The position numbers and the translations under genes are program-made. Below, piece after piece: positions 1-8,005 of a stretch of DNA of 64,000 nucleotides. Within the stretch, counting starts at the first letter, position 1; the number at the start of each line of letters is the position of its first letter. The DNA lies in contig NZ_CP150355.1 in NCBI RefSeq assembly GCF_051521495.1, positions 10,664,001 through 10,728,000 of the forward strand. The letters are read 5' to 3'. The stretch is from Sorangium sp051521495. Lineage in GTDB: Bacteria > Myxococcota_A > Polyangia > Polyangiales > Polyangiaceae. The notes beneath the pieces are model-generated. The model worked only from the letters and a program-made list of their open reading frames with translations. It had not been told where the DNA came from and ran no database searches.

Positions 1-2
1 TG

Positions 3-1109
3 CACCTGCTCGCCAATCACCTGCTGGAGAACGCCATCGGGCTCGTGTGCGGCGGCGCCGTGACCCACGGGGTCGAGGCCGAGGCGTGGTGGAAGCTCGG
101 CGCGACGCTCCTCGCCTGGCAGCTGCCCGAGCAGTTCCTGGAGGACGGCGGGCACTTCGAGCTCTCCGTCTCGTACCACCTCGCGCTGACAGCCGGGCTG
201 CTCGAGGCGATCGAGCTCGCGCGAGCGTCCGGGCGCGAGGTGCCCGAGCTCTGGCGGACGACGGCGGCTCGGGCGCTCTCGTGGGCCGCCGCTGTCCGCG
301 CTCCGGACGGCACCTATCCTCTGTTCAACGACGCTGCGCTCGACGCCGCGCCCGAGCTCGATCGCGTCCTCGCCCTCGGCGCGGAGCTCGGCCTCTTCGA
401 GCCGGCCCGAGCCCTCGGCGCGGCGCGCGCGGCGCGGGACAACACGCCCTCGCTCCATCACCTCGCCGCGACCGGCTGGGTGATCCTGCGGTCGGGTGAT
501 CGGGCCTGGCTGGCGTTCGACGCGGGGGCGGACGGCGCCTCGTACCAGCCCGGTCACGTGCACGCCGACGCGCTCACGTTCGAGCTGTGGCTCGGGGGCG
601 AGCGCGCCGTCGTCGATTACGGCGTCTCCAGCTACAAGGCGGATCAAGACCGGGAGGAGACCCGGGCCACGCGCGCGCACAACACCGTGGAGCTCGGCGA
701 CGTCGACTCGAGCGAGGTGTGGAGCGCTTTCCGCGTCGGACGCCGGGCCCGCGCCCAGGTGCGCCGGCTCGACCAGGGCCGCACGCACGTCGCCGCGGTG
801 GCCGAGCACGACGGGTACCGTTTCCTCCCGGGGGCCCCCGTGCATCGACGAACGCTCGAGCTCACCGAGCGGGAGCTCGCGATCCACGACGAGATCCTCG
901 GCGGCCGGACGAGCGCGTGCTCTCGCCTCAGGCTCGATGAGGCCGCTCTGCGGAGCCAATCGATCGCGGTCGAGGGCAGAGAGCTCACGCCGAACCCGAG
1001 CTCGGTCGCGTGGTTCCCCTGCTTCCGGCAGCCGCGGGCGGCGGTGCTCTTCTCGGGGAGCGGTCAGGTGCGTGGCGGTTGGCGCGGCGGCTTTCGCCTC
1101 CGGTGGTGA
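3..1109 (+). CDS. Heparinase II/III-family polysaccharide lyase, 5' end missing
   Basis: The frame is open to the left edge of the window. Codons before the first internal GTG (position 45) read HLLANHLLENA, which matches the conserved NHLLENG-type motif of heparinase II/III-like proteins, so the start lies outside and about 369 C-terminal residues are seen. A second family hallmark, PGHVHADALTFEL near 550-580, contains the His residues expected at the lyase centre; it is followed by a beta-rich C-terminal part. Such proteins occur in exopolysaccharide loci, where they are thought to trim or modify uronic-acid-containing polymer in the periplasm. The neighbouring WecA-like, acyltransferase and bi-domain oxidoreductase genes fit that setting. 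Substrate unknown; family call fairly sure. Confidence 0.8.
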   Translation, partial: HLLANHLLENAIGLVCGGAVTHGVEAEAWWKLGATLLAWQLPEQFLEDGGHFELSVSYHLALTAGLLEAIELARASGREVPELWRTTAARALSWAAAVRAPDGTYPLFNDAALDAAPELDRVLALGAELGLFEPARALGAARAARDNTPSLHHLAATGWVILRSGDRAWLAFDAGADGASYQPGHVHADALTFELWLGGERAVVDYGVSSYKADQDREETRATRAHNTVELGDVDSSEVWSAFRVGRRARAQVRRLDQGRTHVAAVAEHDGYRFLPGAPVHRRTLELTERELAIHDEILGGRTSACSRLRLDEAALRSQSIAVEGRELTPNPSSVAWFPCFRQPRAAVLFSGSGQVRGGWRGGFRLRW

Positions 1110-1187
1110 CGGCGCCTCGCGCCTCGCGCCTCGCCTGGCAGCGCCGCGCGCGGCGACGACCTCGCCTCCGCGCGCGAAGGCCGCGCC

Positions 1188-1934
1188 CTACTCCCGCACG
1201 AGGCTGCCCGTGAGCGTGATGCGGAAAGGCGCGAGCGCCTCGACCTTGGCGAGCAGCAGGTGCAGCGCCACCGCGGCCTGGTGGATGCCTGGGAAGAACA
1301 CCGTATAGGTCGGGTGATCGACCCCCGTGTAGAGCTTGTCCACGCGGAAGCCCGTCGCCTTCGCGATGCGGGGCACGGCCCAGACGGTGTTCATGCGGAA
1401 GTAGGTCTTGTACGGCTTGGCGTTGGCGCTGCCGTTCGACGCGCGGAGCTGGCCCACGTAGAAATCGTGGAACCACTGCGGCGTCAGGTGCGTCGCGAGC
1501 CCCGAATACGAGAGGAGATTGGGCGCCGTGAACACGAATCGCCCGCCCGGACGCAGGAGCCGGTGCGCCTCGCGCAGCACCGCCTCAGGCTCCTTGAGGT
1601 GCTCCAGCAGGTGGTCTGCGGCGATCACGTCGGCGCAGCCGTCCGGCAGCGGGACCGACTCGCCGAACGCGCAGACGTGCTGCGGCGCCGGGTTTCGCGC
1701 GAGCGCCTCCGCGTCCGGATCGACGGCGTAGATGGTCTTTCCGTCGAGCGGCACCGTCGCCACCTTGCCGAACCACAGCGGCCCGCAGCCGAGGTGGATC
1801 ACGTCCTTCGCCGGGAGGACGGCCTCGTCCACAAACCCCTGGTAAACCTTCCAGTAATGCGGGCGATCCGTGTTCTTATAATAAAGCGCGTTCGACTTTG
1901 TGTTGAAGGCGACGGCTTTACGAATGATCTCCAC
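1188..1934 (-). CDS. Class I SAM-dependent methyltransferase
   Basis: 248 residues from a GTG start preceded by AGGAGA. The SAM-binding motif I is IHLGCGP (about residues 46-52). It is followed by an acidic residue at the end of beta-2 (YAVDPDAEA), then ADHLLEHL and the post-III signature LLRPGGRFVFTAPN. This is the Methyltransf_11/UbiE-like layout. It lies just downstream of the WecA-like gene on the same strand (63 bp gap) and may be co-transcribed with it, suggesting that it methylates a sugar or lipid-linked glycan intermediate. The substrate cannot be told from sequence. It converges on the heparinase-like gene. Confidence 0.8.
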   Translation of the reverse strand: MEIIRKAVAFNTKSNALYYKNTDRPHYWKVYQGFVDEAVLPAKDVIHLGCGPLWFGKVATVPLDGKTIYAVDPDAEALARNPAPQHVCAFGESVPLPDGCADVIAADHLLEHLKEPEAVLREAHRLLRPGGRFVFTAPNLLSYSGLATHLTPQWFHDFYVGQLRASNGSANAKPYKTYFRMNTVWAVPRIAKATGFRVDKLYTGVDHPTYTVFFPGIHQAAVALHLLLAKVEALAPFRITLTGSLVRE

Positions 1935-1997
1935 TGTCTCTCCTAGGTCGTCCTTCGGGCCCAGCGGCGCCAGCCCGGCATCCGCCGCACGCGGGAC

Positions 1998-3509
1998 TTA
2001 AACCACCGACAGGCGCCCCTGGGGAAGCGGATCGAGCGCGCGCGAGGACGGCCGGCGCAGCAAGAGCCTCTCCGCCGAGTCCGCCACGAGCTGGAGCAGC
2101 ATGTCCGCCTGCGGATTGACCGCGCTCTCCTCGCTGTCCCAGCGGAACCGCAGCTCGACGGCCTCGCCCCCGAGCTCGATCGTGTACACCGCGACCACCG
2201 CCTCGCGGAGCTGCGGCGGCGTCGCCGTGTCCCGCGTCCAGGTCCAGGGCTTCACGCGCGCGCTGCCGTTCGCCCCCTTGGAGCTCACCTCCATGGCCAG
2301 GAGCCGCGCCTCTCCCGCGAAGCGCTCGAGCACGACGCGCAGCCGTTCGGCTCCGCTCGCGGTCTCGATCTCGATCAGCACCCGCGGCACCGCGCGGCGC
2401 AGCGCCTCCACGACCGCCTCGCGCGAGCGCTTGGCGGGGGCGGGGCGCGCCCCGAAGAGCGCGAACGAGCCCGCCGCGCGCACCACGATGAAGAGCACCG
2501 CGCTGCAAGCCAGCAGCGCGACGCCGACCTCGTGCGAGCGTCCGACGTACGCCACCAGCGCCACGACGGTGAAGAGCAGGCTCAGCCCGTAGAGGATCAG
2601 CACCGCGCCGCGGTGCGAGTGGCCCTTATCGAGCAGCTTGTGATGGATGTGCGACCGGTCCGCCGAGAAGATCGGCCTGCGGGCGATGAAGCGCCGCACC
2701 ATCGCCGAGATCATGTCGAAGATCGGCAGGCCCAGCGCGAGCAGCGGCACGAGCACCGCGAGCGCGGTGCCGCCCTTGTGCGTGCCCACGCCGAAGAGCG
2801 GGATCGCCGCGAGCATGAACCCGAGGAACATGCTCCCGGTGTCGCCCATGAAGATCGTCGCGGGGTGGAAGTTGTGGAACAAGAATCCGACGATCGCGCC
2901 GGCCAGCGTCGCCGCGAGCAGGCAGATCACCAGATTGCCCGGGTAGCCACCCAGGTATGCGGTGACGAAGTTGGCGACACACGCGAAGAAGCCCACGCCT
3001 GCAGCGAGCCCGTCGAGTCCGTCGATCAGGTTGACCGCATTGATGATCGCGACGAACCACGGGATCGTCACGAGGAAGGACAGCGGCCAGAACGAGACGT
3101 GTCCGAAGTACGGCAGCGTCACACACTCGAGACGGAGCCCGAAGGCCCAAGCGAGCGACGCGGCGAGGATCTGCGCGAGCAGCTTGTGCCGTGCGCGCAT
3201 CCCCTTGATGTCATCCCAGGCGCCCGCCGCCGCGATCGTCAGCCCGCCAGCCAGCAGGCCCACCACCAGCGAGTGGTGCGAGAACCACTGAAGCGCGATC
3301 TGGGTTTGCAGGGCAACAAGGATGAAAAGCGGCAGAAAGAACCCTACAATGATGGCGAGCCCGCCGAGGCGCGGGATGCACCGGGTGTGCACGCGGCGCG
3401 CGGTCGGCTCATCCACGGCACCCACAGTGAGCGCCAAGCTGCGCACGAGCGGTGTCGCCGCCCAGGAGAGCACCAGCGCGAGAATAACCGCAGTGAGCGT
3501 ACTTACCAT
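1998..3509 (-). CDS. WecA/MraY-like polyprenyl-phosphate sugar-1-phosphate transferase with C-terminal extension
   Basis: 503-residue membrane protein that should transfer a HexNAc-1-phosphate from UDP-sugar to undecaprenyl phosphate, the first step of O-antigen or exopolysaccharide assembly. Visible family motifs: DEPTARRVH (33-41), NLIDGLDG (about 162-169), FMGDTGS (about 223-229) and the WecA-type SHIHHKLL (about 286-293), with some ten hydrophobic segments in between. The core ends near residue 350. About 150 further residues form a soluble, charged domain not found in ordinary WecA/TagO proteins of about 350 residues. AAGGAG stands five bases before the ATG. Upstream is a long AT-richer gap that probably holds its promoter. 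Sugar specificity is not assignable. Confidence 0.85.
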   Translation of the reverse strand: MVSTLTAVILALVLSWAATPLVRSLALTVGAVDEPTARRVHTRCIPRLGGLAIIVGFFLPLFILVALQTQIALQWFSHHSLVVGLLAGGLTIAAAGAWDDIKGMRARHKLLAQILAASLAWAFGLRLECVTLPYFGHVSFWPLSFLVTIPWFVAIINAVNLIDGLDGLAAGVGFFACVANFVTAYLGGYPGNLVICLLAATLAGAIVGFLFHNFHPATIFMGDTGSMFLGFMLAAIPLFGVGTHKGGTALAVLVPLLALGLPIFDMISAMVRRFIARRPIFSADRSHIHHKLLDKGHSHRGAVLILYGLSLLFTVVALVAYVGRSHEVGVALLACSAVLFIVVRAAGSFALFGARPAPAKRSREAVVEALRRAVPRVLIEIETASGAERLRVVLERFAGEARLLAMEVSSKGANGSARVKPWTWTRDTATPPQLREAVVAVYTIELGGEAVELRFRWDSEESAVNPQADMLLQLVADSAERLLLRRPSSRALDPLPQGRLSVV

Positions 3510-4290
3510 CGCTCTCCTTCCCTCTGGGAGCCCCGCCCCCCTTTGGTGCAGCGCGGAGCGCGGTATTCATAGCTCGTCATCATAAATGCCAAAAAAAGCC
3601 GTCGTCGTGTGCCCCTACTACCCCAAGCAAGCGCCTGAGACAACCCGGCGAGCAAGGTACGGACAGAAATGTTAGCGGCCAGTAAGTGAAAGCCCTAGTA
3701 AACCAACCGTCTACCGTCGTTAGAAATCTTACTTTTACATCAACACTGTAAAATTCAAGCCATCAACGCGTGTTCGGCAGCCTGATCGGCGGAAAAATGT
3801 GACATGAGTGTCCACGAATTACCGTGTTGTCGCGTTGCTCGTAGACAACCGATATGCAGTCAGACTTGCTGTTCAAGCGAGCTTCGGCGGGCTCTGCATT
3901 GAGCACAACATGCTTCACCGTTCGTCCAGGTGCGACGCTCGGGAGCGAGCTGCCCGTGACGTCCCTGCTCGGGGCGCTCCCGCGTTCACGGCGCCGTCGG
4001 CTGCCTCGAGGATAATGTCGCCGAGCTCAGCGATTCCATTCCGGCACAGGCATCCTTGCCGCACCCCCGGAGCGTATCTTCGTCGGGTGTCTCTCCGGTT
4101 GCGATGCTCGTGTCAGAGCGTGACAATATCGCTTCTGCCCACGAGGGGGCGTCCCGGCCCGCCGCCGCGGCGGCGCCATGATCTCGCGGAGCACGGATCG
4201 CGCGCGCCGCAGCGAAGGGCGACGGCGTCCGCGGCCTTGAACTCCGCACCGCGGTCGCGGTAAGAGCACCTCGCGACCCGAGCACCGCGC
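3510..4290. other. Divergent intergenic region, AT-richer core
   Basis: 781 bp without a convincing gene, between the leftward WecA-like gene and the rightward acyltransferase. Bases roughly 3570-3860 are clearly richer in A+T than the rest of the window, which suits divergent promoters. On the minus strand TATGAT (3584-3579) is a fair -10 for the WecA-like gene, but no good -35 is spaced from it. A 6-bp inverted repeat GTTGTC/GACAAC sits at 3826-3849. Open frames here (for example 3808-4263 +) have no family resemblance and shift to Arg/Pro/Ala-rich translation. Confidence 0.4.
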
Positions 4291-5412
4291 ATGACGCAAG
4301 CCCTCGCCGAGCCCCTGAGACCATCGCCGGCGAGCCCTGCGGTCCGCGTGAGCACGCGAGAGAACAACTTCGATCTGGTGCGCATCTTCGCGGCCCTTCA
4401 GGTCGCGGTCTTCCACGCCAGCGCGCACCTGCAGCTCCCCTTCGAAAGCGCCTGGGCGCCGCTGGCCCGGGTGCTCCGGGTGTTTCCGGGCGTGCCCATC
4501 TTCTTCGTCGTCTCGGGGTTCCTGATTTCGGCGTCGTACGAGCGGCGGCAGGACCTTCGCCCGTACCTCCGCGCGCGGCTGCTGCGGATATACCCCGCGC
4601 TGTGGATCTGCTTCGCGATCTCGCTCCTCGTCGCCGGCGCCCTCGGCTTCCTGCCGCGAGACGTGCTGTTCTCGCCGACGTTCGCCGCGTGGTGCGTGGC
4701 TCAGGTGACCTTCGTCCAGTTCTTCAACCCGTCGTTCCTGCGCGACTTCGGGGTAGGCGTCCTCAACGGCAGCCTCTGGACGATCCCGGTCGAGCTCACC
4801 TTCTATCTCTGTGTCCCCGCGCTCCACGCGCTGCTCGTGCGCGGGCGCGCGCGGCGCGCCAGCAACGCGCTCCTCATCGCCGTGACGCTCGCCTCGTTCG
4901 CCGCGGGCTACGCGATGGAGACCGGCGTGTTCGGCCCTCCAGGGGCGCAGCAACGCAAGCTCGTGCAGGTCACCATCGCGCCGCACCTCTACCTCTTCCT
5001 GCTGGGCATGCTGGCGCAGCTCAACTGGGCCGAGGTCGAGCGCCTGCTGCGGGGGCGTTTCCTGCTCTGGGTCGTGCCCTATACCGCCCTCGCCATGGCC
5101 CTGCACGAGCAGATCGTCGCGGGCCCTCTGCTCACCGCCCTCGCGCGGGTGCTGCTGGCAGGCACCGTGCTCTCGGCGGCATTCAGCGCACGATCGCTGA
5201 GCGCGAAGGTGCTCCGCCGCCAGGACGTCTCTTACGGCTTCTACCTGTATCACATGGTGTTCATCAACGTGTTCGTGGAGATGGGGCTCGTGGGCCGGCC
5301 GATGTACCTGTTCACGGTGCTCGGCATGACGGTGCTCGCGGCGCTCGCGTCGTGGCGCCTCGTCGAGAAGCCGATGCTCGCGCTGAAGCTGAAGGAGACG
5401 AGCCGCGCATGA
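4291..5412 (+). CDS. Acyltransferase 3 family (OafA/YrhL-like) membrane O-acyltransferase
   Basis: 373 residues with about ten membrane segments. The N-terminal signature NNFDLVRIFAALQVAVFHA (25-43) contains the conserved Arg31 and the presumed catalytic His42. IFFVVSGFLIS (about 72-82) is the second family hallmark, and the C-terminal RLVEKPML tail is also typical. These enzymes move acetyl or similar groups from the cytoplasmic side onto sugars of surface polysaccharides or lipids. It lies between the WecA-like gene and the bi-domain oxidoreductase, so it probably decorates the same polymer. The acyl donor and acceptor are unknown. Confidence 0.85.
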   Translation: MTQALAEPLRPSPASPAVRVSTRENNFDLVRIFAALQVAVFHASAHLQLPFESAWAPLARVLRVFPGVPIFFVVSGFLISASYERRQDLRPYLRARLLRIYPALWICFAISLLVAGALGFLPRDVLFSPTFAAWCVAQVTFVQFFNPSFLRDFGVGVLNGSLWTIPVELTFYLCVPALHALLVRGRARRASNALLIAVTLASFAAGYAMETGVFGPPGAQQRKLVQVTIAPHLYLFLLGMLAQLNWAEVERLLRGRFLLWVVPYTALAMALHEQIVAGPLLTALARVLLAGTVLSAAFSARSLSAKVLRRQDVSYGFYLYHMVFINVFVEMGLVGRPMYLFTVLGMTVLAALASWRLVEKPMLALKLKETSRA

Positions 5413-5557
5413 AGCGAGGCCGCCGCGCCGAAACGGCCCGCGGTTCCCCGAGATTCACCGCCAGCAGCGCGCCCCAGGGCGGTGTATAGGAGCGAGCTCC
5501 ATCGCGCCTGCGTGCGCTGATGGGCTCTGGACAGGAAGGTTCGAGGAGAGAGTCGGC

Positions 5558-7711
5558 ATGCGTCAGGTATCTCAGAGTTATCGGACGGGGAAGCTCGCGG
5601 TGGTCGACACGGCGGCGCCGCGCGCGCCCGCGGGCGGCGTCCTCGTGGACACGACGGTCTCGCTGATCTCGGCCGGTACGGAGCGCGCGATCGTCGACAT
5701 GGCCCGCAAGAACCTGATCGCGAAGGCCAAGGAGCGGCCCGACCTGGTCGCGAAGGTCATCGACAAGGCGAAGCGCGAGGGCGTGCTGGCCGCCTTCGAC
5801 GCCGTCCGGACCAAGCTCGACAACCCCATACCGCTCGGTTACTCGCTCGCGGGCCGCGTGGCGGAGGTGGGCGCCGGTGCGTCTGGCTTCGCGCGCGGCG
5901 ACCGCGTCGCGTGCGCCGGCGCCGGCATCGCCAACCACGCAGAGGTCAACGCGGTCCCGCTGAACCTCGTGGTGCCGGTGCCCGACGGCGTGACGGACGA
6001 GGAGGCCTCGTTCGTGACCGTGGGCGCGATCGCGCTGCACGGCGTGCGCCTCGCCCGGCCCACCCTCGGCGCGAGCGTGGCGGTGATCGGCCTCGGGCTG
6101 CTCGGGCAGATCGCGGTGCAGCTGCTCGCGGCCCACGGCTGCGACGTGATCGGCATCGACATCGACCCGGCCAAGGTCGAGCGCGCGAAGGCGCGCGGCG
6201 CGGTGGCCGGCGCGGTGCCGTCGCGGGAGGACCCGGTCGAGGTCGTCCGCGCGTTCACGCGCGGGCGCGGCGCCGACGCGGTGGTGATCACGGCCTCGTC
6301 GCCGACGAACGAGCCGCTGGTCACCGCGGGCGAGCTCGCGCGCGATCGCGCGCGCATCGTGATGGTCGGGCTGATGCCGCTCGAGGTGCCCCGCAAGACC
6401 TACTTCGACAAGGAGCTCGAGCTCGTCGTCTCGCGCAGCTACGGGCCCGGCCGCTACGACCCCGAGTACGAGGAGCGCGGCCGCGACTACCCGATCGGCT
6501 ACGTGCGGTGGACCGAGCGCCGCAACTTCGAGGCGGTGCTGCGCGCGATCGAGACCAAGCGGCTCGACGTGCAGAGCCTCGTGACGCACCGCTTCGCCTT
6601 CGATGACGCGCTCGACGCCTACGCGGTGGTGACCGGCGAGCGGCAGGAGCCGCACCTCGGCGTGCTGCTGACCTACCCCGCCGGCCGCGCGGAGCGGCCC
6701 GCGGCCGTGGCGACGCCGACGCACGCGCGGCGCGACCGGTCGACGCTCGGCGTGGCGATGGTGGGGACCGGCGCGTTCGCGTCGAGCGTGCTGCTGCCGG
6801 CCCTCGCGAAGACCGCCGGCGCGAAGCTCGTGGCGACCGTGTCGGGGCGCGGCCTCTCGGCGCGGCACGCGGCGGATCGCTTCGGCGCCGAGCACGTGCT
6901 GGCCGATCTCGACGCCGCGCTGGCGCTGCCCGAGGTCGACGCCGTGATGATCGCCACGCGGCACGCGAGCCACGCGGCGCAGGCGGCGAGGGCGCTCGCC
7001 GCGGGCCGGGACGTGTTCCTGGAGAAGCCCGCGGCGATCAGCGAGGACCAGCTCACAGAGCTCGCGAAAGCCGTCGCGGGCGCGCAGGGCCGCTTGCAGG
7101 TGGGGTACAACCGCCGCTTCGCGCCCTTCGCGCTGACGGTGCGGGAGACGTTCGCCCAGCGGCGCGCGGGGCTCATCATGATCGCGCGCATCAACGCGGG
7201 CCGCGTCCCCGGCACGAGCTGGATCGCGGACACGGCCGAGAGCGGAGGGCGCATCGTGGGCGAGGGCTGCCACTTCGTCGACCTCTTCTCGTACTGGGCG
7301 GGCGCCGAGCCGGTCCGGGTGAGCGCGCACGCGATCGGCGCCGCGGGGGCCTACGGCCGCGACGACAACGTCGCCGTGACCCTGACCTTCGCCGACGGCA
7401 GCGTGGGGACGCTGATCTACACGTCGATGGGCGACCCCAGCGTTCCCAAGGAGAGCTACGAGGTGTTCTGCGAAGGCAAGGTCGCGCAGCTCCACGACTG
7501 GCGCGCGCTCTCGCTGACCGAGCGCGGCAAGACCCGCACGACGCGCGCGCTGAAGGCGGACAAGGGCCACGCGGCCCAGCTCGACGCCTTCGTGCGCGCG
7601 TGCAACGCCGGAGCGCCGAGCCCGATCCCCTGGACCAGCATCGAGGCGACCACCCGCGCGACGTTCGCGATCGAGCGGGCGCATCAGGAGAACACGAGCA
7701 TCGAGCTGTAG
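5558..7711 (+). CDS. Bi-domain oxidoreductase: MDR-type dehydrogenase fused to Gfo/Idh/MocA dehydrogenase
   Basis: 717 residues. Residues 1-375 are a medium-chain dehydrogenase without the catalytic Cys/His and four-Cys zinc lobe of alcohol dehydrogenases (SAGTE replaces the usual zinc-binding CGSD-type stretch). Its Rossmann motif GLGLLGQ lies near 177-183. From about residue 397 a second Rossmann fold starts (VAMVGTGAF), followed by the Gfo/Idh/MocA signature EKPAA near 487 and GGRIVGEGCHFVDL. The fusion is recurrent in exopolysaccharide clusters and is presumed to carry out two linked redox steps on a nucleotide sugar or polyprenyl-linked sugar. GAGGAGAGA stands about eight bases before the ATG. 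The N-terminal half may be structural or zinc-independent. Confidence 0.85.
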   Translation: MRQVSQSYRTGKLAVVDTAAPRAPAGGVLVDTTVSLISAGTERAIVDMARKNLIAKAKERPDLVAKVIDKAKREGVLAAFDAVRTKLDNPIPLGYSLAGRVAEVGAGASGFARGDRVACAGAGIANHAEVNAVPLNLVVPVPDGVTDEEASFVTVGAIALHGVRLARPTLGASVAVIGLGLLGQIAVQLLAAHGCDVIGIDIDPAKVERAKARGAVAGAVPSREDPVEVVRAFTRGRGADAVVITASSPTNEPLVTAGELARDRARIVMVGLMPLEVPRKTYFDKELELVVSRSYGPGRYDPEYEERGRDYPIGYVRWTERRNFEAVLRAIETKRLDVQSLVTHRFAFDDALDAYAVVTGERQEPHLGVLLTYPAGRAERPAAVATPTHARRDRSTLGVAMVGTGAFASSVLLPALAKTAGAKLVATVSGRGLSARHAADRFGAEHVLADLDAALALPEVDAVMIATRHASHAAQAARALAAGRDVFLEKPAAISEDQLTELAKAVAGAQGRLQVGYNRRFAPFALTVRETFAQRRAGLIMIARINAGRVPGTSWIADTAESGGRIVGEGCHFVDLFSYWAGAEPVRVSAHAIGAAGAYGRDDNVAVTLTFADGSVGTLIYTSMGDPSVPKESYEVFCEGKVAQLHDWRALSLTERGKTRTTRALKADKGHAAQLDAFVRACNAGAPSPIPWTSIEATTRATFAIERAHQENTSIEL

Positions 7712-7768
7712 CCCGCCCGCGCAAGGACCGGGAGCCGCGCTGTACCGTGCGCTCCACGCGCCCGAACC

Positions 7769-7862
7769 GGGCGAGCGTGGAGGAGCGATCCGCCCAGCCC
7801 GCCAGGCCCAGCCGCGGGCGAGCGTGGAGGAGCGATCCGCCCAGCCCGCCAGGCCCAGCCGC
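7769..7862. repeat. Perfect 47-bp tandem duplication
   Basis: Bases 7769-7815 are repeated without mismatch at 7816-7862. The unit begins GGGCGAGCGTGG and ends CCCAGCCGC. It lies between the bi-domain oxidoreductase stop and the isc promoter, upstream of all visible promoter elements. The absence of any mismatch suggests recent slippage or duplication. Confidence 0.95.
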
Positions 7863-7924
7863 ATGATCCTCGCCGGGTCGACGTCCTCGCGGCACGCTGT
7901 CAGGTGAGTCCCGGTACAAGCCGG

Positions 7925-7953
7925 TTGACAGCCTTCACCCAGCGCCCTAGAAG
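7925..7953 (+). promoter_or_regulatory. Consensus-like sigma-70 promoter of the MerR-isc operon
   Basis: TTGACA (7925-7930) is a perfect -35. After exactly 17 bases comes TAGAAG (7948-7953), a 4/6 match to TATAAT. Transcription would begin near 7960, at the edge of the palindrome described next, 46 bases before the MerR start at 8006. This is one of the best promoter matches in the window. MerR activators usually work on promoters with 19-20 bp spacers, so the 17-bp spacer argues for a repressible rather than twist-activated promoter. Confidence 0.65.
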
Positions 7954-7959
7954 GTCCCC

Positions 7960-7989
7960 AACCCTGACCCATACGTAAGGGTCAGGGTT
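7960..7989. promoter_or_regulatory. 30-bp near-perfect palindrome, probable operator of the isc operon
   Basis: The arms AACCCTGACCC (7960-7970) and GGGTCAGGGTT (7979-7989) are exact complements. Between them TACGTA is itself palindromic, so only one base pair (7971/7978) breaks a 30-bp dyad. It begins at the predicted transcription start and ends 16 bases before the MerR coding start. The size and CCTGACC-type half-sites resemble MerR-family operators. It could alternatively fold as an RNA hairpin in the 5' leader. The likely ligand is the product of the adjacent MerR-type gene (autoregulation; inference). Confidence 0.65.
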
Positions 7990-8005
7990 TGAACCTGGCG
8001 TACCG

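Noticed and set aside
3808..4263. 151-codon plus frame in the divergent gap
   Set aside because: GTG start without a ribosome-binding site, and translation becomes Arg/Pro-rich with no family features.
5312..7972. 886-codon open frame on the minus strand
   Set aside because: Antisense shadow of the bi-domain oxidoreductase; Arg/Ala/His-rich translation without motifs. Long antisense frames are expected at this G+C level.
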